Below are positions 25,207-35,578 of a stretch of 64,000 bases of DNA, piece after piece. The notes under the pieces are model-generated. The model worked only from the letters and a program-made list of their open reading frames with translations, was not told the DNA's origin and searched no databases. This DNA comes from Rhizobiaceae bacterium (GTDB taxonomy: Bacteria; Pseudomonadota; Alphaproteobacteria; Rhizobiales; Rhizobiaceae), in the NCBI GenBank assembly GCA_017644105.1, contig JAEPMD010000019.1:24728-88727 (forward strand), read 5' to 3'. Position 1 is the stretch's first letter, and every line of letters begins with the position of its first letter. The position numbers and the translations under genes are program-made.

Positions 25207-26141
25207 GTTTTTCAGTTACAGAACCGTCTCACGGACAAAAGTGGTTCGCCGGAATTCTGGTGGTTGGCTACGCATTAATTACCTTACTGCCTTTGCTATG
25301 GATTGTTGCAACCGGATTTAAATCTGGCCCAGACTCCATTGCTTATCCACCAAAGATCGCCTTTGAACCAACAGTTGAAGGTTATGTGAACCTCTTCACC
25401 ACGCAAACGCGTCTTAGCAATGAAGCAAAAGCCGAACCTGTTGATGATCTGCCTTGGTATGAGCAATTGGTGCGCGAACGCGGAAACACCATTGTCGGTA
25501 CGTCTCGATATTCAGAGCGTTTCTTCAACTCCATTATCATTGGCTTTGGCTCAACTTTCTTTGCCATTGTCTTAGGAACAGCTGCCGCCTATGCCTTCTC
25601 GCGCTTTAAGGTCCCGCTGAAAGATGATTTGCTCTTTTTCATCCTGTCAACGCGGATGATGCCCCCCATTGCCGTTGCGATACCGATCTTTCTTATGTTC
25701 AGAAATTTGGGTTTGAGCGACACGCATGCCGGCATGATCTTGCTCTATACGGCAGTGAACCTCTCGCTTTCTGTCTGGCTGATTAATGGCTTTATTGACG
25801 AGATCCCAATTGAATATGAAGAAGCAGCTTTAATTGACGGCTACACTCGCTTTCAAGCTTTCTACAAAGTGGTCCTGCCACAAGCTGCAACGGGCATCGC
25901 GTCCACTGCCATCTTCTGTCTCATCTTTGCCTGGAACGAATATGCATTTGCGGTTCTTTTAACATCGGGCACTGCACAAACGGCACCACCCTTTATCCCA
26001 ACCATTATTGGGGTTGGTGGGCAAGATTGGCCAGCTGTTGCTGCCGGCGCCACGATCTTCTTAGTGCCTGTTATGGTTTTCACAATTCTGCTTCGTAAAC
26101 ACTTGCTACGCGGCATCACATTCGGAGCAGTTCGCAAATGA
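25203..26141 (+). CDS. CUT1 ABC transporter permease (MalG-like)
   Basis: 312 residues from ATG 25203. First span GILVVGYALITLLPLLWIVATGF is followed by an unusually long periplasmic insert (about 45-100, containing WYEQLVRERGN) before the typical SIIIGFGSTFFAIVLGTAAAYAFSRFKV. EAA loop: YEEAALIDGYTRFQAFYKVVLPQAATGI. Partner of the preceding permease. Its stop again overlaps the next start by four bases. Confidence 0.9.
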   Translation: MSFSVTEPSHGQKWFAGILVVGYALITLLPLLWIVATGFKSGPDSIAYPPKIAFEPTVEGYVNLFTTQTRLSNEAKAEPVDDLPWYEQLVRERGNTIVGTSRYSERFFNSIIIGFGSTFFAIVLGTAAAYAFSRFKVPLKDDLLFFILSTRMMPPIAVAIPIFLMFRNLGLSDTHAGMILLYTAVNLSLSVWLINGFIDEIPIEYEEAALIDGYTRFQAFYKVVLPQAATGIASTAIFCLIFAWNEYAFAVLLTSGTAQTAPPFIPTIIGVGGQDWPAVAAGATIFLVPVMVFTILLRKHLLRGITFGAVRK

Positions 26142-26326
26142 GTAGTTTTTTCAACGATTTACTGCGCCTACGGCGTGGGGCTTGGGAAATGGTCGCATCA
26201 ATCCTAATTGCATTAGGGGTCTTTATGCTCATGCAGCCATTTGTCCTTACGCTCTTCACTTACTCCTTCCTCGTAACACTAGTCGGAACAGTGATGTTTA
26301 TCATTGTTAGCCATTTTCCGGAGTAA
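26138..26326 (+). CDS. Small two-span membrane protein of the ABC operon
   Basis: 62 residues: a short charged N terminus (RLRRG), two hydrophobic segments (MVASILIALGVFMLMQPFVL and SFLVTLVGTVMFIIVSHF) and a two-residue tail. Start ATG overlaps the permease stop (ATGA) and the next ATPase starts 3 bases after its stop, so it is certainly translated within the operon. Small membrane proteins occur at the same spot in some alphaproteobacterial polyol/glycerol importers (for example GlpU/DUF2160 beside GlpSTPQV); similarity here is of position and topology only. Function unknown, perhaps transporter assembly. Confidence 0.8.
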   Translation: MSSFFNDLLRLRRGAWEMVASILIALGVFMLMQPFVLTLFTYSFLVTLVGTVMFIIVSHFPE

Positions 26327-26329
26327 CCC

Positions 26330-27427
26330 ATGGCACAGATAAGAATAGAAAATGTGCGTAAAGAATTTGGATCTTTTACTGCGGTCCAATCGTCAAGCTT
26401 TACCATTGAAGACGGCGAATTCTTTATGCTCCTGGGCCCATCAGGCTGCGGAAAAACAACAACTTTGCGCATGATGGCTGGTCTTGAATTACCCACCAGC
26501 GGTGAAATTTACATCGATGGTGAAGAGGTGGGCATGAAGCGCGCATCCGAGCGAGATATCGCTTTCGTATTCCAGATGTTTGCGCTTTATCCGCATATGA
26601 ATGTCGGTAAAAACATGTCCTATCCTCTGATCAGCCAGGGCATGTCCCGGGCGGACGCACAAAAACGCGTTTTGGAAGTCGCGAAAATTCTCGGCATTGA
26701 AGATATGCTCAATAGACCCGTGGGTGGTCTATCTGGTGGTGACCGCCAACGTGTTGCACTAGGTCGAGCCATAGTGCGCGAACCCAAGGCTTTCTTCATG
26801 GATGAACCTTTGGGCGCGCTGGATGCTGAATTTCGTGAACACATGGCCGAAGAACTACGTGCCTTGCATGATCGAATGGGTGCCACAACCGTTTATGTAA
26901 CCCATGATCAGCTTGAAGCGATGCAAATGGGTGACAAGATTGTTGTCATGAACCACGGCGTTGTCGAGCAGTTTGGCAAACCGCAAGAAATCTATGATTG
27001 GCCGGCCACAAAATTCGTCGCGCAATTCATTGGTTCACCATCGATGAATTTCCTCGATTTTACCGGCAATGTTGAACCCAACGCGAATAAAGTCAGCATC
27101 GATGGGCATCAGATCGATATTCCAACATCGAGAGACGGTGCAGTTGGAGATTTATCGCTTGGCGTTAGGCCGGAGCACATCAAATTCGACGATAATTCAA
27201 ACTATAAGGGCGAAGTTACGGCCGTTGAATATTTGGGAACCACCCAAATCATCACGCTGCTCACGCCAAATGGAACGATCAAATCGCGGATCGCATCAGA
27301 TATTCAGGTCAATAATGGTGAAATGATTGGGCTCACATTTGATGCCCGCACACTGACCTTATTCGACAATACCAATGGGCAAGCTTTGGTGTCTGAAGCA
27401 AATGAGGGAGCGCTTAATCATGGCTGA
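26330..27427 (+). CDS. CUT1 ABC transporter ATP-binding protein 1 (MalK/UgpC type)
   Basis: 365 residues. Walker A GPSGCGKTTT, Q-loop FQMFALYPHM, signature LSGGDRQRVALGRA, Walker B AFFMDEPLGALDAEF, switch His THDQLEAMQMGDK, then a C-terminal TOBE/regulatory region (LGVRPEHIKF). It works with ATPase 2 encoded next, with which it overlaps by eight bases. The Asp in the signature (GGDRQ, usually GGQRQ) is a mild deviation. Confidence 0.9.
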   Translation: MAQIRIENVRKEFGSFTAVQSSSFTIEDGEFFMLLGPSGCGKTTTLRMMAGLELPTSGEIYIDGEEVGMKRASERDIAFVFQMFALYPHMNVGKNMSYPLISQGMSRADAQKRVLEVAKILGIEDMLNRPVGGLSGGDRQRVALGRAIVREPKAFFMDEPLGALDAEFREHMAEELRALHDRMGATTVYVTHDQLEAMQMGDKIVVMNHGVVEQFGKPQEIYDWPATKFVAQFIGSPSMNFLDFTGNVEPNANKVSIDGHQIDIPTSRDGAVGDLSLGVRPEHIKFDDNSNYKGEVTAVEYLGTTQIITLLTPNGTIKSRIASDIQVNNGEMIGLTFDARTLTLFDNTNGQALVSEANEGALNHG

Positions 27428-28418
27428 GATCGTTTTAGAAAATGTCACAAAACGCTTTGGTGATGAAGTCGCGCTCGACAATGTGTCGCTCACCATTCCC
27501 GATGGATCTTTTGTTGTGCTGCTTGGACCCACAGGTGCGGGTAAAACAACAACACTTCGTATGATCTCTGGTTTGGATGAACCCGATAGCGGTGATGTGT
27601 TCATTGATGGGCATTCGATATTGGGTCAAACACCCGCACAACGCAATGTGGCAATGGTGTTCCAACAATATTCGCTCTATCCGCATCTCACAGTGCGGCA
27701 AAATTTGGAATTTCCATTAAAATCGCCTTTGTTGCAAACACCGCAGGCTGAGATCAATGAAAAGGTTAAAGCCGTTTCTGAAGTACTTCAGATCGCCCAT
27801 AAACTTGATAATAAGGCAACCGCATTATCCGGTGGTGAGATGCAGCGGGTATCCATTGGTCGCGCGCTTGTTCGTTCACCCAATATCTATTTGATGGATG
27901 AGCCATTGAGCTCGTTAGATGCTAAATTGCGTGCTGATTTGCGCATTGAGCTTAAGCGCATTCAAGCCAATTCTGGCCAAACACTTTTATATGTAACGCA
28001 CGATCAGATTGAAGCCATGACGATGGCCACGCATATTGGTGTGTTGGACAATGGCAAATTGGTTCAGTTTGGTTCCCCGCGTGAGGTTTACGAAAACCCA
28101 GTGAGCATTTATTCCGCAAGCCGTTTAGGCCAACCGCGCATCAATATTTTGCCAGCTGATTTGTTTGAAGGCGATTGCCCCAAACATGCCAAATCAATTG
28201 GCCTACGTCCTGAGCAAATCAACCAAGGCAAAGGCGAGGATGCCTATGTGACGCGCGTCGAGCATTTAGGTGATCAAACGCGATTACATCTCAAATTCAA
28301 AGAACATGACCTTATCACTGTCACGGATGCTCATACGCCGTTGCAGTATGGAGAGGTCGTTAAAATTCAACCAAAAGAACCGTTTTTCTTCGATGAAGAC
28401 GGTGCACGTATTGTGTAA
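27420..28418 (+). CDS. CUT1 ABC transporter ATP-binding protein 2
   Basis: 332 residues from ATG 27420, inside the end of ATPase 1. Walker A GPTGAGKTTT, FQQYSLYPHL, signature LSGGEMQRVSIGRA, Walker B IYLMDEPLSSLDAKL, THDQIEAMTMATH; shorter TOBE part than ATPase 1. Two different ATPase genes in one importer operon imply a heterodimeric motor, as in glycerol GlpST systems. The variant Walker A (PTGAGK versus PSGCGK) and signature differ between the two, so their ATP sites may not be equal. Confidence 0.9.
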   Translation: MAEIVLENVTKRFGDEVALDNVSLTIPDGSFVVLLGPTGAGKTTTLRMISGLDEPDSGDVFIDGHSILGQTPAQRNVAMVFQQYSLYPHLTVRQNLEFPLKSPLLQTPQAEINEKVKAVSEVLQIAHKLDNKATALSGGEMQRVSIGRALVRSPNIYLMDEPLSSLDAKLRADLRIELKRIQANSGQTLLYVTHDQIEAMTMATHIGVLDNGKLVQFGSPREVYENPVSIYSASRLGQPRINILPADLFEGDCPKHAKSIGLRPEQINQGKGEDAYVTRVEHLGDQTRLHLKFKEHDLITVTDAHTPLQYGEVVKIQPKEPFFFDEDGARIV

Positions 28419-28429
28419 GGGAGGAAGCT

Positions 28430-30049
28430 ATGACGCAATTTATCAATAAGAAGGAAGACATTGTCACTGATGCAATTGATGGCATTGTTGCAGCTTCTGG
28501 CGGAAAACTTGCACGACTTGATGGATATCCGCATATCCGCGTTGTGGTCCGAAATGATTGGGATAAGTCAAAGGTCGCACTTGTCTCGGGTGGTGGCTCC
28601 GGGCACGAACCTGCCCATGCAGGATTTGTCGGGGAGGGCATGTTAGCCGCCGCCGTATGTGGTGATGTCTTTGCTTCGCCTAGCGTAGATGCTGTTCTCG
28701 CAGGTATTTTGGCTGTGACGGGTCCGGCAGGATGTCTTTTAATTGTGAAGAATTATACAGGCGATCGTTTGAACTTTGGCCTAGCAGCCGAGCGTGCACG
28801 TGCCTTTGGTCTCAATGTGCGCATGGTGGTGGTTGATGATGATGTTGCTCTACCAGAATTGCCACAGGCGCGAGGCGTGGCTGGAACTCTCTTCGTGCAT
28901 AAAGTGGCTGGTGCATTGGCGCAAAATGGTGCCGATTTGGATACAGTTGCGTCAGCTGCAAAGAAAGTCATCGGCAGCGTTCAAAGTATCGGCATGTCGC
29001 TTGATACCTGCACCGTGCCAGGGTCTCCAAAGGAAGATCGTATACCCGATGGTATGGCTGAGTTAGGCCTTGGTATCCACGGTGAAGCTGGGTTTGAACA
29101 AATTGCCTTTAGTAGCGCAAAAGATGGTTTTGCGGCCATGTCCGCCAAACTTGAAGCCGCGATGAAAGATGGACCTCATGTGGCACTTTTAAACAATCTT
29201 GGTGGCGCATCCGTGCTCGAGATGTCAATTATCTTGAATGAAATGGTCAGCTCCTCACTGGGTAAGAATATCACGCATGTCGTTAGCCCTGCATCGATGA
29301 TGACATCACTCGACATGCGCGGATTTTCAGTTTCGATCTTTCCGGCCGATAGCGAAGAGTTGGAGCTTTTAAAAGTTGCAACGCCATTGGCAGCTTGGCC
29401 GGGCGTATCGGAAATCAATCCGATTGAAATTAAGCCTTTAAATGATGGTCTGACTGCGATTAAACCAATCCCATCAGCTCACAAACAAACTGAAGAGTTC
29501 TTGCGTAGTTGCTGCGAAGTATTGATCGCGGCAGAAGATGATTTAAATGCGTTGGATGCAAAATCTGGCGATGGCGATACAGGTTCCACGCTTGCGGGTG
29601 CATCACGTGCACTGATTGATGCAATGGATCGTTTGCCGCTCGCAGATCACACGCAATTATATCGCGCTATCGGCTTGGAGCTTAGCCAAACAATGGGTGG
29701 TTCATCAGGTGTCTTGCTTGCGATTTTCTTCGCGGCAACAGGTGATGGTGCTTCCAGCGGTCTTCCGATGCGTGATGCATTAAAAGCGGGACTTGCGCGC
29801 ATGCAGGAAATTGGCGGTGCGCAAATTGGTGATCGCACGATGGTTGATGCATTGGCGCCTGCATTGGACGCTTTGGAAAAGGGTATTCCGGAAGCCGCTG
29901 ATGCAGCACGTAGCGGCGCCAACCACACAGCCAGCATGTTGCAGGCGAAAGCGGGACGCGCGGCATACATTAATGCCCAGCAATTGGAGGGGCATATAGA
30001 TCCAGGTGCTGAAGCTGTGGCGCGCTTGTTTGAGCATTTGAACGCATAG
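28430..30049 (+). CDS. ATP-dependent dihydroxyacetone/erythrulose-type kinase (DhaK-DhaL fusion)
   Basis: 539 residues. The DhaK half has GGGSGHEPAHAGFVGEGML (53-71) and the covalent-binding histidine in LGLGIHGEAG (His217); the DhaL half has the Mg-ATP Asp cluster SGDGDTGSTLAGA (about 382) and QTMGGSSGVLLAIFF. Such fused Dak proteins phosphorylate dihydroxyacetone or related short ketoses in the cytoplasm. Eleven bases after ATPase 2 with GGGAGGAAG before the start, so the transporter's substrate probably becomes a C3 or C4 ketose. Exact substrate not determinable. Confidence 0.88.
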   Translation: MTQFINKKEDIVTDAIDGIVAASGGKLARLDGYPHIRVVVRNDWDKSKVALVSGGGSGHEPAHAGFVGEGMLAAAVCGDVFASPSVDAVLAGILAVTGPAGCLLIVKNYTGDRLNFGLAAERARAFGLNVRMVVVDDDVALPELPQARGVAGTLFVHKVAGALAQNGADLDTVASAAKKVIGSVQSIGMSLDTCTVPGSPKEDRIPDGMAELGLGIHGEAGFEQIAFSSAKDGFAAMSAKLEAAMKDGPHVALLNNLGGASVLEMSIILNEMVSSSLGKNITHVVSPASMMTSLDMRGFSVSIFPADSEELELLKVATPLAAWPGVSEINPIEIKPLNDGLTAIKPIPSAHKQTEEFLRSCCEVLIAAEDDLNALDAKSGDGDTGSTLAGASRALIDAMDRLPLADHTQLYRAIGLELSQTMGGSSGVLLAIFFAATGDGASSGLPMRDALKAGLARMQEIGGAQIGDRTMVDALAPALDALEKGIPEAADAARSGANHTASMLQAKAGRAAYINAQQLEGHIDPGAEAVARLFEHLNA

Positions 30050-30120
30050 CCGCTATGTTCGTCTTTGTCTCTTCTAACATTAGGGCGAGATAGATCAAAA
30101 AGCTGAGTGTTCAAATATAA

Positions 30121-30154
30121 AGGGCGTTGATATTCCCACATCAACGCCTTTTCT
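30121..30154 (+). terminator. Intrinsic terminator after the kinase gene
   Basis: GGCGTTGAT (30123-30131) and ATCAACGCC (30140-30148) form a perfect 9-bp stem, followed by TTTTCTCTT. It ends the ABC-kinase operon and, with flanking A-T pairs, may also stop the opposite-strand autotransporter transcript that ends at 30175. Confidence 0.8.
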
Positions 30155-30174
30155 CTTATTTGACCATGAGCAAA

Positions 30175-33100
30175 TCAGTATATCGGAATAATCAGGCCGA
30201 GAGAGCCACCATATGATTCAAAGTCCGATGCCCCAATGCCGTCATAGTAACCGGCAGCTGTGAACCGAATTCCATATTCGTTTTCAATTTCTAACTTTCC
30301 ATCAATTCGGGCTCGTAAGTCTTCATCCGCAAATGCATTGGAAGTGGAATTGCTGGCGTTTCTCACCGAGAAATTTGCAATACCAGATAAACCGGTTGTT
30401 GCACGCATTGTATAACCACTGCCAATGTCAAATGACCGCGTGATTGTGGGGCCGAATTTAAATTCTCCCAGTGAAATCTTCTGTTCAGGGATCAAGTTTG
30501 AATTCGTGTCAGTATATGCCGCTTGAGTTTCCTCGAAATAGGAAATTGATACCTCCGGCTTGACGGAAACTTGATTACTTAAATCGTAAGAACCTTGAAG
30601 TTTTAGTCTCGCAAGCCATCTTTCGGTTTCAAAGCTATCGGTGTAAGTTCCAATTGGTGTGACATTGTTTGATGACTGCCCCCAGAGCGCGCGTGCCTCG
30701 TAATAAAGATCCTGATCTTTGAGCTTGCCAGCGATATAAGGTCCAACCATAAATCCATTTCCAGACACTGTGGAATTGGCAGAAGTATTAATTTCTTCTG
30801 CCCAATCAAACTGCGTCAGCACACCGACGAGTAGATCATTGGAAATAAAATAATGCGTGCCAAAATAAGCTGACCAGAATTCGCTTTTAATATTTGTTTG
30901 GTTGGATTTAGACCCGTTTAATTGCGTCCAGAAATCCCATAAACCGGTTCGATCATGAGTGTTAAAACCTTGCGGCTCCGGTTCGTGATCATCTTCTTTC
31001 TTTGCCAGAAGATTTGAATTGGTCTGAGAATCATCGCCAAAGCGCTCTGCGGAGGCAAAAGACGGCGCGGGATCACCAAGGGTAGGGCGATTGCCTTTGC
31101 CAAACCCGCCTTCGCGCGCTTGCAAAATTTTGCTGCGAGAGGTGAAAAATGACAAGGTAGTTTCGCTGTTCAAATCGTTTTCTAGCTGCAAATTCCCCAA
31201 AGGACCGCCACCTTGGTTATTTGATCCGTTTAAAAAGCCGATCATGTCAGGTTGGTTACTCAATAGATTGTTTGCACGGTTCATCATGAAGTTGGCGATT
31301 GCAGTTTGCGTTTCTTCAACGGTGGCACCTCCGCTGATCCGCACTTGTGTCGCGGCAATATTTGGGTTGCTCCCCGCATCAATGGCAACAGCACTCGCGA
31401 TATCAATCGTAATATCTGACGCACCGGTAGGCATGATATCCGCCGTGTACGTATTTCCATCGACGGCAAAGAAATTTGAAATATTCGCGTTGCTCAATGT
31501 GATATCGGCTGAATCAAATCCAGTTACGTCTTCAGAAAATTCAAAAGTCACTTTAAAAGTTGCCGCGCCGTCGTGAGAGACCGGTGCCCCATCGATCGAC
31601 ACGGTCGGGGCTGTTGTATCCACAGCAGCTCCACTAACTTCGATGTCAAATGTTCCGACAGAGCTCACAATGTCAACATCGACGGAATAAGTGCCGTGAG
31701 CTTGTGTGCGAAAGGTAACGTCAAAAGAGGTTGATTCTCCAGGTTGAAGTGTAATCGTCCCACTCGCGTAAGCCGGGGTGATGACAGCATTTGAGATGGC
31801 AGTCAAAACATCCAAAGTCATGGCCTCTGCGAAGGCAAAACTTCTTTGCTGGAATGTCAGGCTGGCTTTTCGCAAACTGTTTGTGACCGGTGTTGAAAAA
31901 TTACTAACCGTTGGACTATCGACATTGTTGGATCCGGTGATCGTAGGTGTGCCATCGATTGTAATTGGATCAGAACTGGTGTTGGTGAAAGTATATGTAT
32001 TTGTCACGGTTGAGCCGGTAGGTTCGTCTGGTTTGGCATCCGAACCACCATCTGAAACTTGTTTACCTTCGTCCGTCACGACTTGGACCGTTGTTGAAGA
32101 GATCGGAAGTTCAATATTATAAGAGTTTTGGTTTGTTCCGGTTGGCGTCCCGTTGTTAAACAGATTGCCATTTTCATCGGTAATCGGGGTTCCACTGGCA
32201 TTCGCATCAATTGAGACTGTTGCGGCGATAGTCGCTAAATCGCCACCCGTTACTGTCACGTTATAAACTGATGTTAAAACTGCCTCGACATTTGTCACGG
32301 CCCCTGTTGTACCGGAAACTATAAAGTTGCTCGTATCCACTCCGGTTACTGCTTCGTCAAAAGTAAATTGCCAAATCAATGTGCCTTCCTGAGTGGTCTC
32401 TGTGGAAGGATTGTGGCGGGTGACGGATACGATACGCGGTGGGGCTACATCATTGACGAGCGTAAAGGTGTTTTCGTTCACACTTGGGGACGCCGTTGAA
32501 ACAGTAAGTCCAACCGCATCTTCAATAGAGGCACTGCTGTTTAATGAAACTTGTACCACAGCATTGAGCAACGCTAAATCCCCACCTAAAGCAGTGACAT
32601 CATACTCTGTGCTGGAAACCGCGCTAACAATTGAAATTCTGGCAGTTGTACCGGAGATGTCAAAGTCACTCACATCAACATTTACCACCGGTTCGCTGAA
32701 GACAAAACGCCAAGTCAGACTATCAGCATCTGTCACTTCAGTTGTCGGCGATTGACGCGTGATCGACGATAAGAATGGTGCGACTATGTCGTTGAAAATA
32801 TTATAGGTATTTTCATTTGTTCCTGTTGGCGTGGCCGATGTGAAACTATTGCCGACACTGTCTTGAATATCATTACCACTTGAAATTGGATTGAGGGTAA
32901 TCGTTCCGACGATATTTGCCAGATCTCCACCTGATACGGTAACATCATAGGTGGTTGCAGAAATTGCTGAAACATTGGTGACTGTTGCCGTTGTACCTGT
33001 GACGCCAAAGTCGCTTATATCCACATTTACGACAGTTTCATTAAATACCAATCGCCAGGTTACGCTGTCGTCACCGGTTGTTTCAGTTGTTGGAGATTGA

Positions 33101-35438
33101 CGTGTGATCGACGTTAATAATGGCCCGACAATATCATTAAATATATTATAAGTATTATTGTTCGTCGTCGTGGGTGTGGCATCGACAAATCCATTGCCAG
33201 AAATATCCTGGATATTGGTTATGCCAGCGATCGGGCTCAGCGTGACTGTACCAACGAGATTGGCTAAATCACCACCCGACACGGAAATATCATACGTGGT
33301 CGCGGAGACGGCTGACACGTTGCTGACCGTTGCCGTTGTGCCACTTTCATTAAAATCGGTCGGATCGACGCCAGTTACATCTTCGTTGAATATAACCCGC
33401 CAAGTTAGCGCATCTTCACCTGTGGTCTCGCTAGTTGGGTTTGCGCGATCAATGGAAACAAGTCTGGGAGGAATGAGTTCGTTGACCAGTTGGAACGTGT
33501 TGTTGTCTGTACCTGTCGGGGGTGCGAGCGCGACATCATTACCAGCGGTATCTTGGATCGAAACACCATTTTCATTAAACGCAGTTTCAACTTCACCATT
33601 AAATGTGGCGAGATCTCCACCCGTTAGCGTTACATCATAAACAGAGCCGGAAACAGGAGTAATCGTAACAGTGGTTCCTGTGGCACCATCAACCTCGACA
33701 TCTCCGGCATCTACATCTGTCACGGTTTCGCTAAATTTAAACGCCAAGTGAGGCTGTCCGCACTTGTGATTTCTGTTGTCGGTGATTGTCGCTCGACTGA
33801 AAGCAAAAAGGGTGCTGTAAGGTCGGCAGCTGTACCGGATGCCGTAAAATCGAAGTTTGATTCATCAAAATCATCTGAAACTATCAGCAGATCGAATGAG
33901 AAGGAACCCGCTGCATCAGGCGTGTAGGTCACAGTGAATGTTGACTGTCCACCATTAGCTGCGACGGTCGTTGTTGAATAATTGCCGATAATCGGCGTCC
34001 CAACATTTGATGGATTGCTCAAAGTTGGTGCAGAACCGGTCAAAGTAAGAGGCGCTGAGCCTGTGTTGCTAATTGAGTAGATAACCGTATTGGCAACACC
34101 AATACCCTCCGTGCCATAGCTTTCAGTTCCACCATCTAAAATGCTGATGTTTTTTGAAGAGGAAAGGGCAATCTCCGGCTTAATCCCGTTTGCGGTTACT
34201 TCAAAGCTGTAACTTCCCTCATCGATATCATCGCTTCTGATGATGACAGATGCGGGCCGGATTCCGATACCAGATGCTGTTATATCGACATTAAATGTTT
34301 CAGAAGAATTGATAGCCACTGTGGTAGGTGCGTTGGAAATACTGAAATCATCGCCATGGGCAGAGATGTCTGAGATGTTTAAAACTTCTGTGCCAGTATT
34401 CTGAATTGTAAAAGTTTGTTGGCTGGGCGTGCCCACAATTACATTTCCAAAATCCGTGTTGTCCGCCGTGGAAGGAGTGGTGTCGCCAATCGATATATCC
34501 CGGCCATTACCCTGAACATTGATTTCAGGCGTGCCGCTTGCTGTTCCGCTCACCGCGATGTCGAAAGTTGCTTCATCCGGATCGTTCGACAGGATATCGA
34601 GATCATAACTAATAGCGCCAGCAACAACGGGTGTATACGTTACTGTGAAGGTCGCAGTCGTGCTCGCGTCAGGTAACGTTGTCACTGAATAATTCGAAAC
34701 AACAGGAGTTCCTACATTCGTTGCATTGGTGAGGGTTGGTGCAGAGTTTGTGAGATTAAGTGCTTGTGAGCCTGTATTCTGGATCGTGTATGTGACCGTC
34801 TTTTGATTGCCTGCATAGGCAAAAAGGTGAGTATCAGTACCACCATCGGTAATCGCGTTGGTTTCAGAAGATGAAATGTTGATCTCTGGGACGTCTAGAC
34901 CTGTGCCTGAGATTACGAAAGTATAAGGATCTTCATCTGGGTCATTGCTTCGAAGCGTCACAGTTGTAGACAATGCGCTGGCGACCTGCGGGTGAAATGT
35001 TAAATAAAACGATCTTGCGTCACCCGGAGCCATCGTCTGCCCGTTAAATGAGGTACTGCCAGCCGAAAAATTTGTTGGATCATCAACGATAACGGCAGGA
35101 TTTTGGAATGTGAGATCAGAGGTCCCTCGATTGACCACAAGGAAAGTGTTGGTCGCCCCTTTAGTAATAATCACGCTGCCAAAATCAGTCCCGTTGGCAA
35201 CACTGACATCGCCAATTAGATCACCGTTATTTATGACAGTGGAATTATTCTGCACATCCAGATCTGGATCAGCATGTGCTGGAGATGAAGTTGCATCCAA
35301 TCCAATGGCTGGCAAAGCAAGTAAGCTGGCGATTGCAATGATTTTTGCGATCGATGATATACGATCCATAATTTTCCATACGGGTGCAAGCCCCGATTGA
35401 ACCAGTTTAAGCATTGCAGGCTGTATCCCCAAAAACAT
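30175..35438 (-). pseudogene. Giant autotransporter with anchor-D and Ig-like repeats, split by a one-base deletion
   Basis: Two frames, 33720-35438 (N part) and 30175 to about 33750 (C part), form one protein of about 1750 residues. N part: signal peptide (IAIASLLALPAIGLDATSSPAHA) and repeated choice-of-anchor-D/ASH-like modules (EINISS..., FTVTYTP..AG, SNDPDE). C part: about five repeats of some 105 residues opening S(I/V)xRxxPTTE..., LTWR.xF.E.V..VD.xDF, an Ig-like tail, and a C-terminal autotransporter beta-barrel ending LGLIIPIY. The break lies in SLTWR: CGTTTAAATTT lacks one T compared with the repeat consensus TWRFxFSE. Otherwise both parts are clean, so the lesion is recent, switchable, or a sequence error. 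Likely an adhesin-like surface protein. Confidence 0.82.
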
Positions 35439-35486
35439 ACCAGTGATATTTCACAGGCAATTTTTAGGTTTCACTGTGATTGGCAT

Positions 35487-35508
35487 CAATCGCCCGAAAG
35501 TATGAGTT
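35487..35508 (+). promoter_or_regulatory. Shared 22-base box, copy 1 (upstream of the GPH transporter)
   Basis: CAATCG-CCCGAAAGTATGAGTT lies 70 bases before the transporter start and 49 bases before the divergent autotransporter start. It matches 20 of 22 bases of the box at 39418-39439 upstream of the LuxR response regulator; TTCCTG follows each box (8 and 12 bases later). The match between two promoters of one gene group suggests a binding site for that regulator. Confidence 0.6.
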
Positions 35509-35578
35509 CTGCATTTTTCCTGCATAAAGTGATTGATTTCTTTGGTTATGCTTAATAGGTTTGCCGCGAGTTAGGGGA

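Noticed and set aside
31091..33640. Several plus-strand reading frames of 100-160 codons inside the autotransporter gene
   Set aside because: They are antisense shadows of Thr/Ser/Val-rich repeats, with low-complexity text and no ribosome sites.
30175..33750. Repeat region considered as tandem DNA repeat or CRISPR
   Set aside because: Repeats are about 315 bases, coding, diverged, and without spacers; they are protein-domain repeats.
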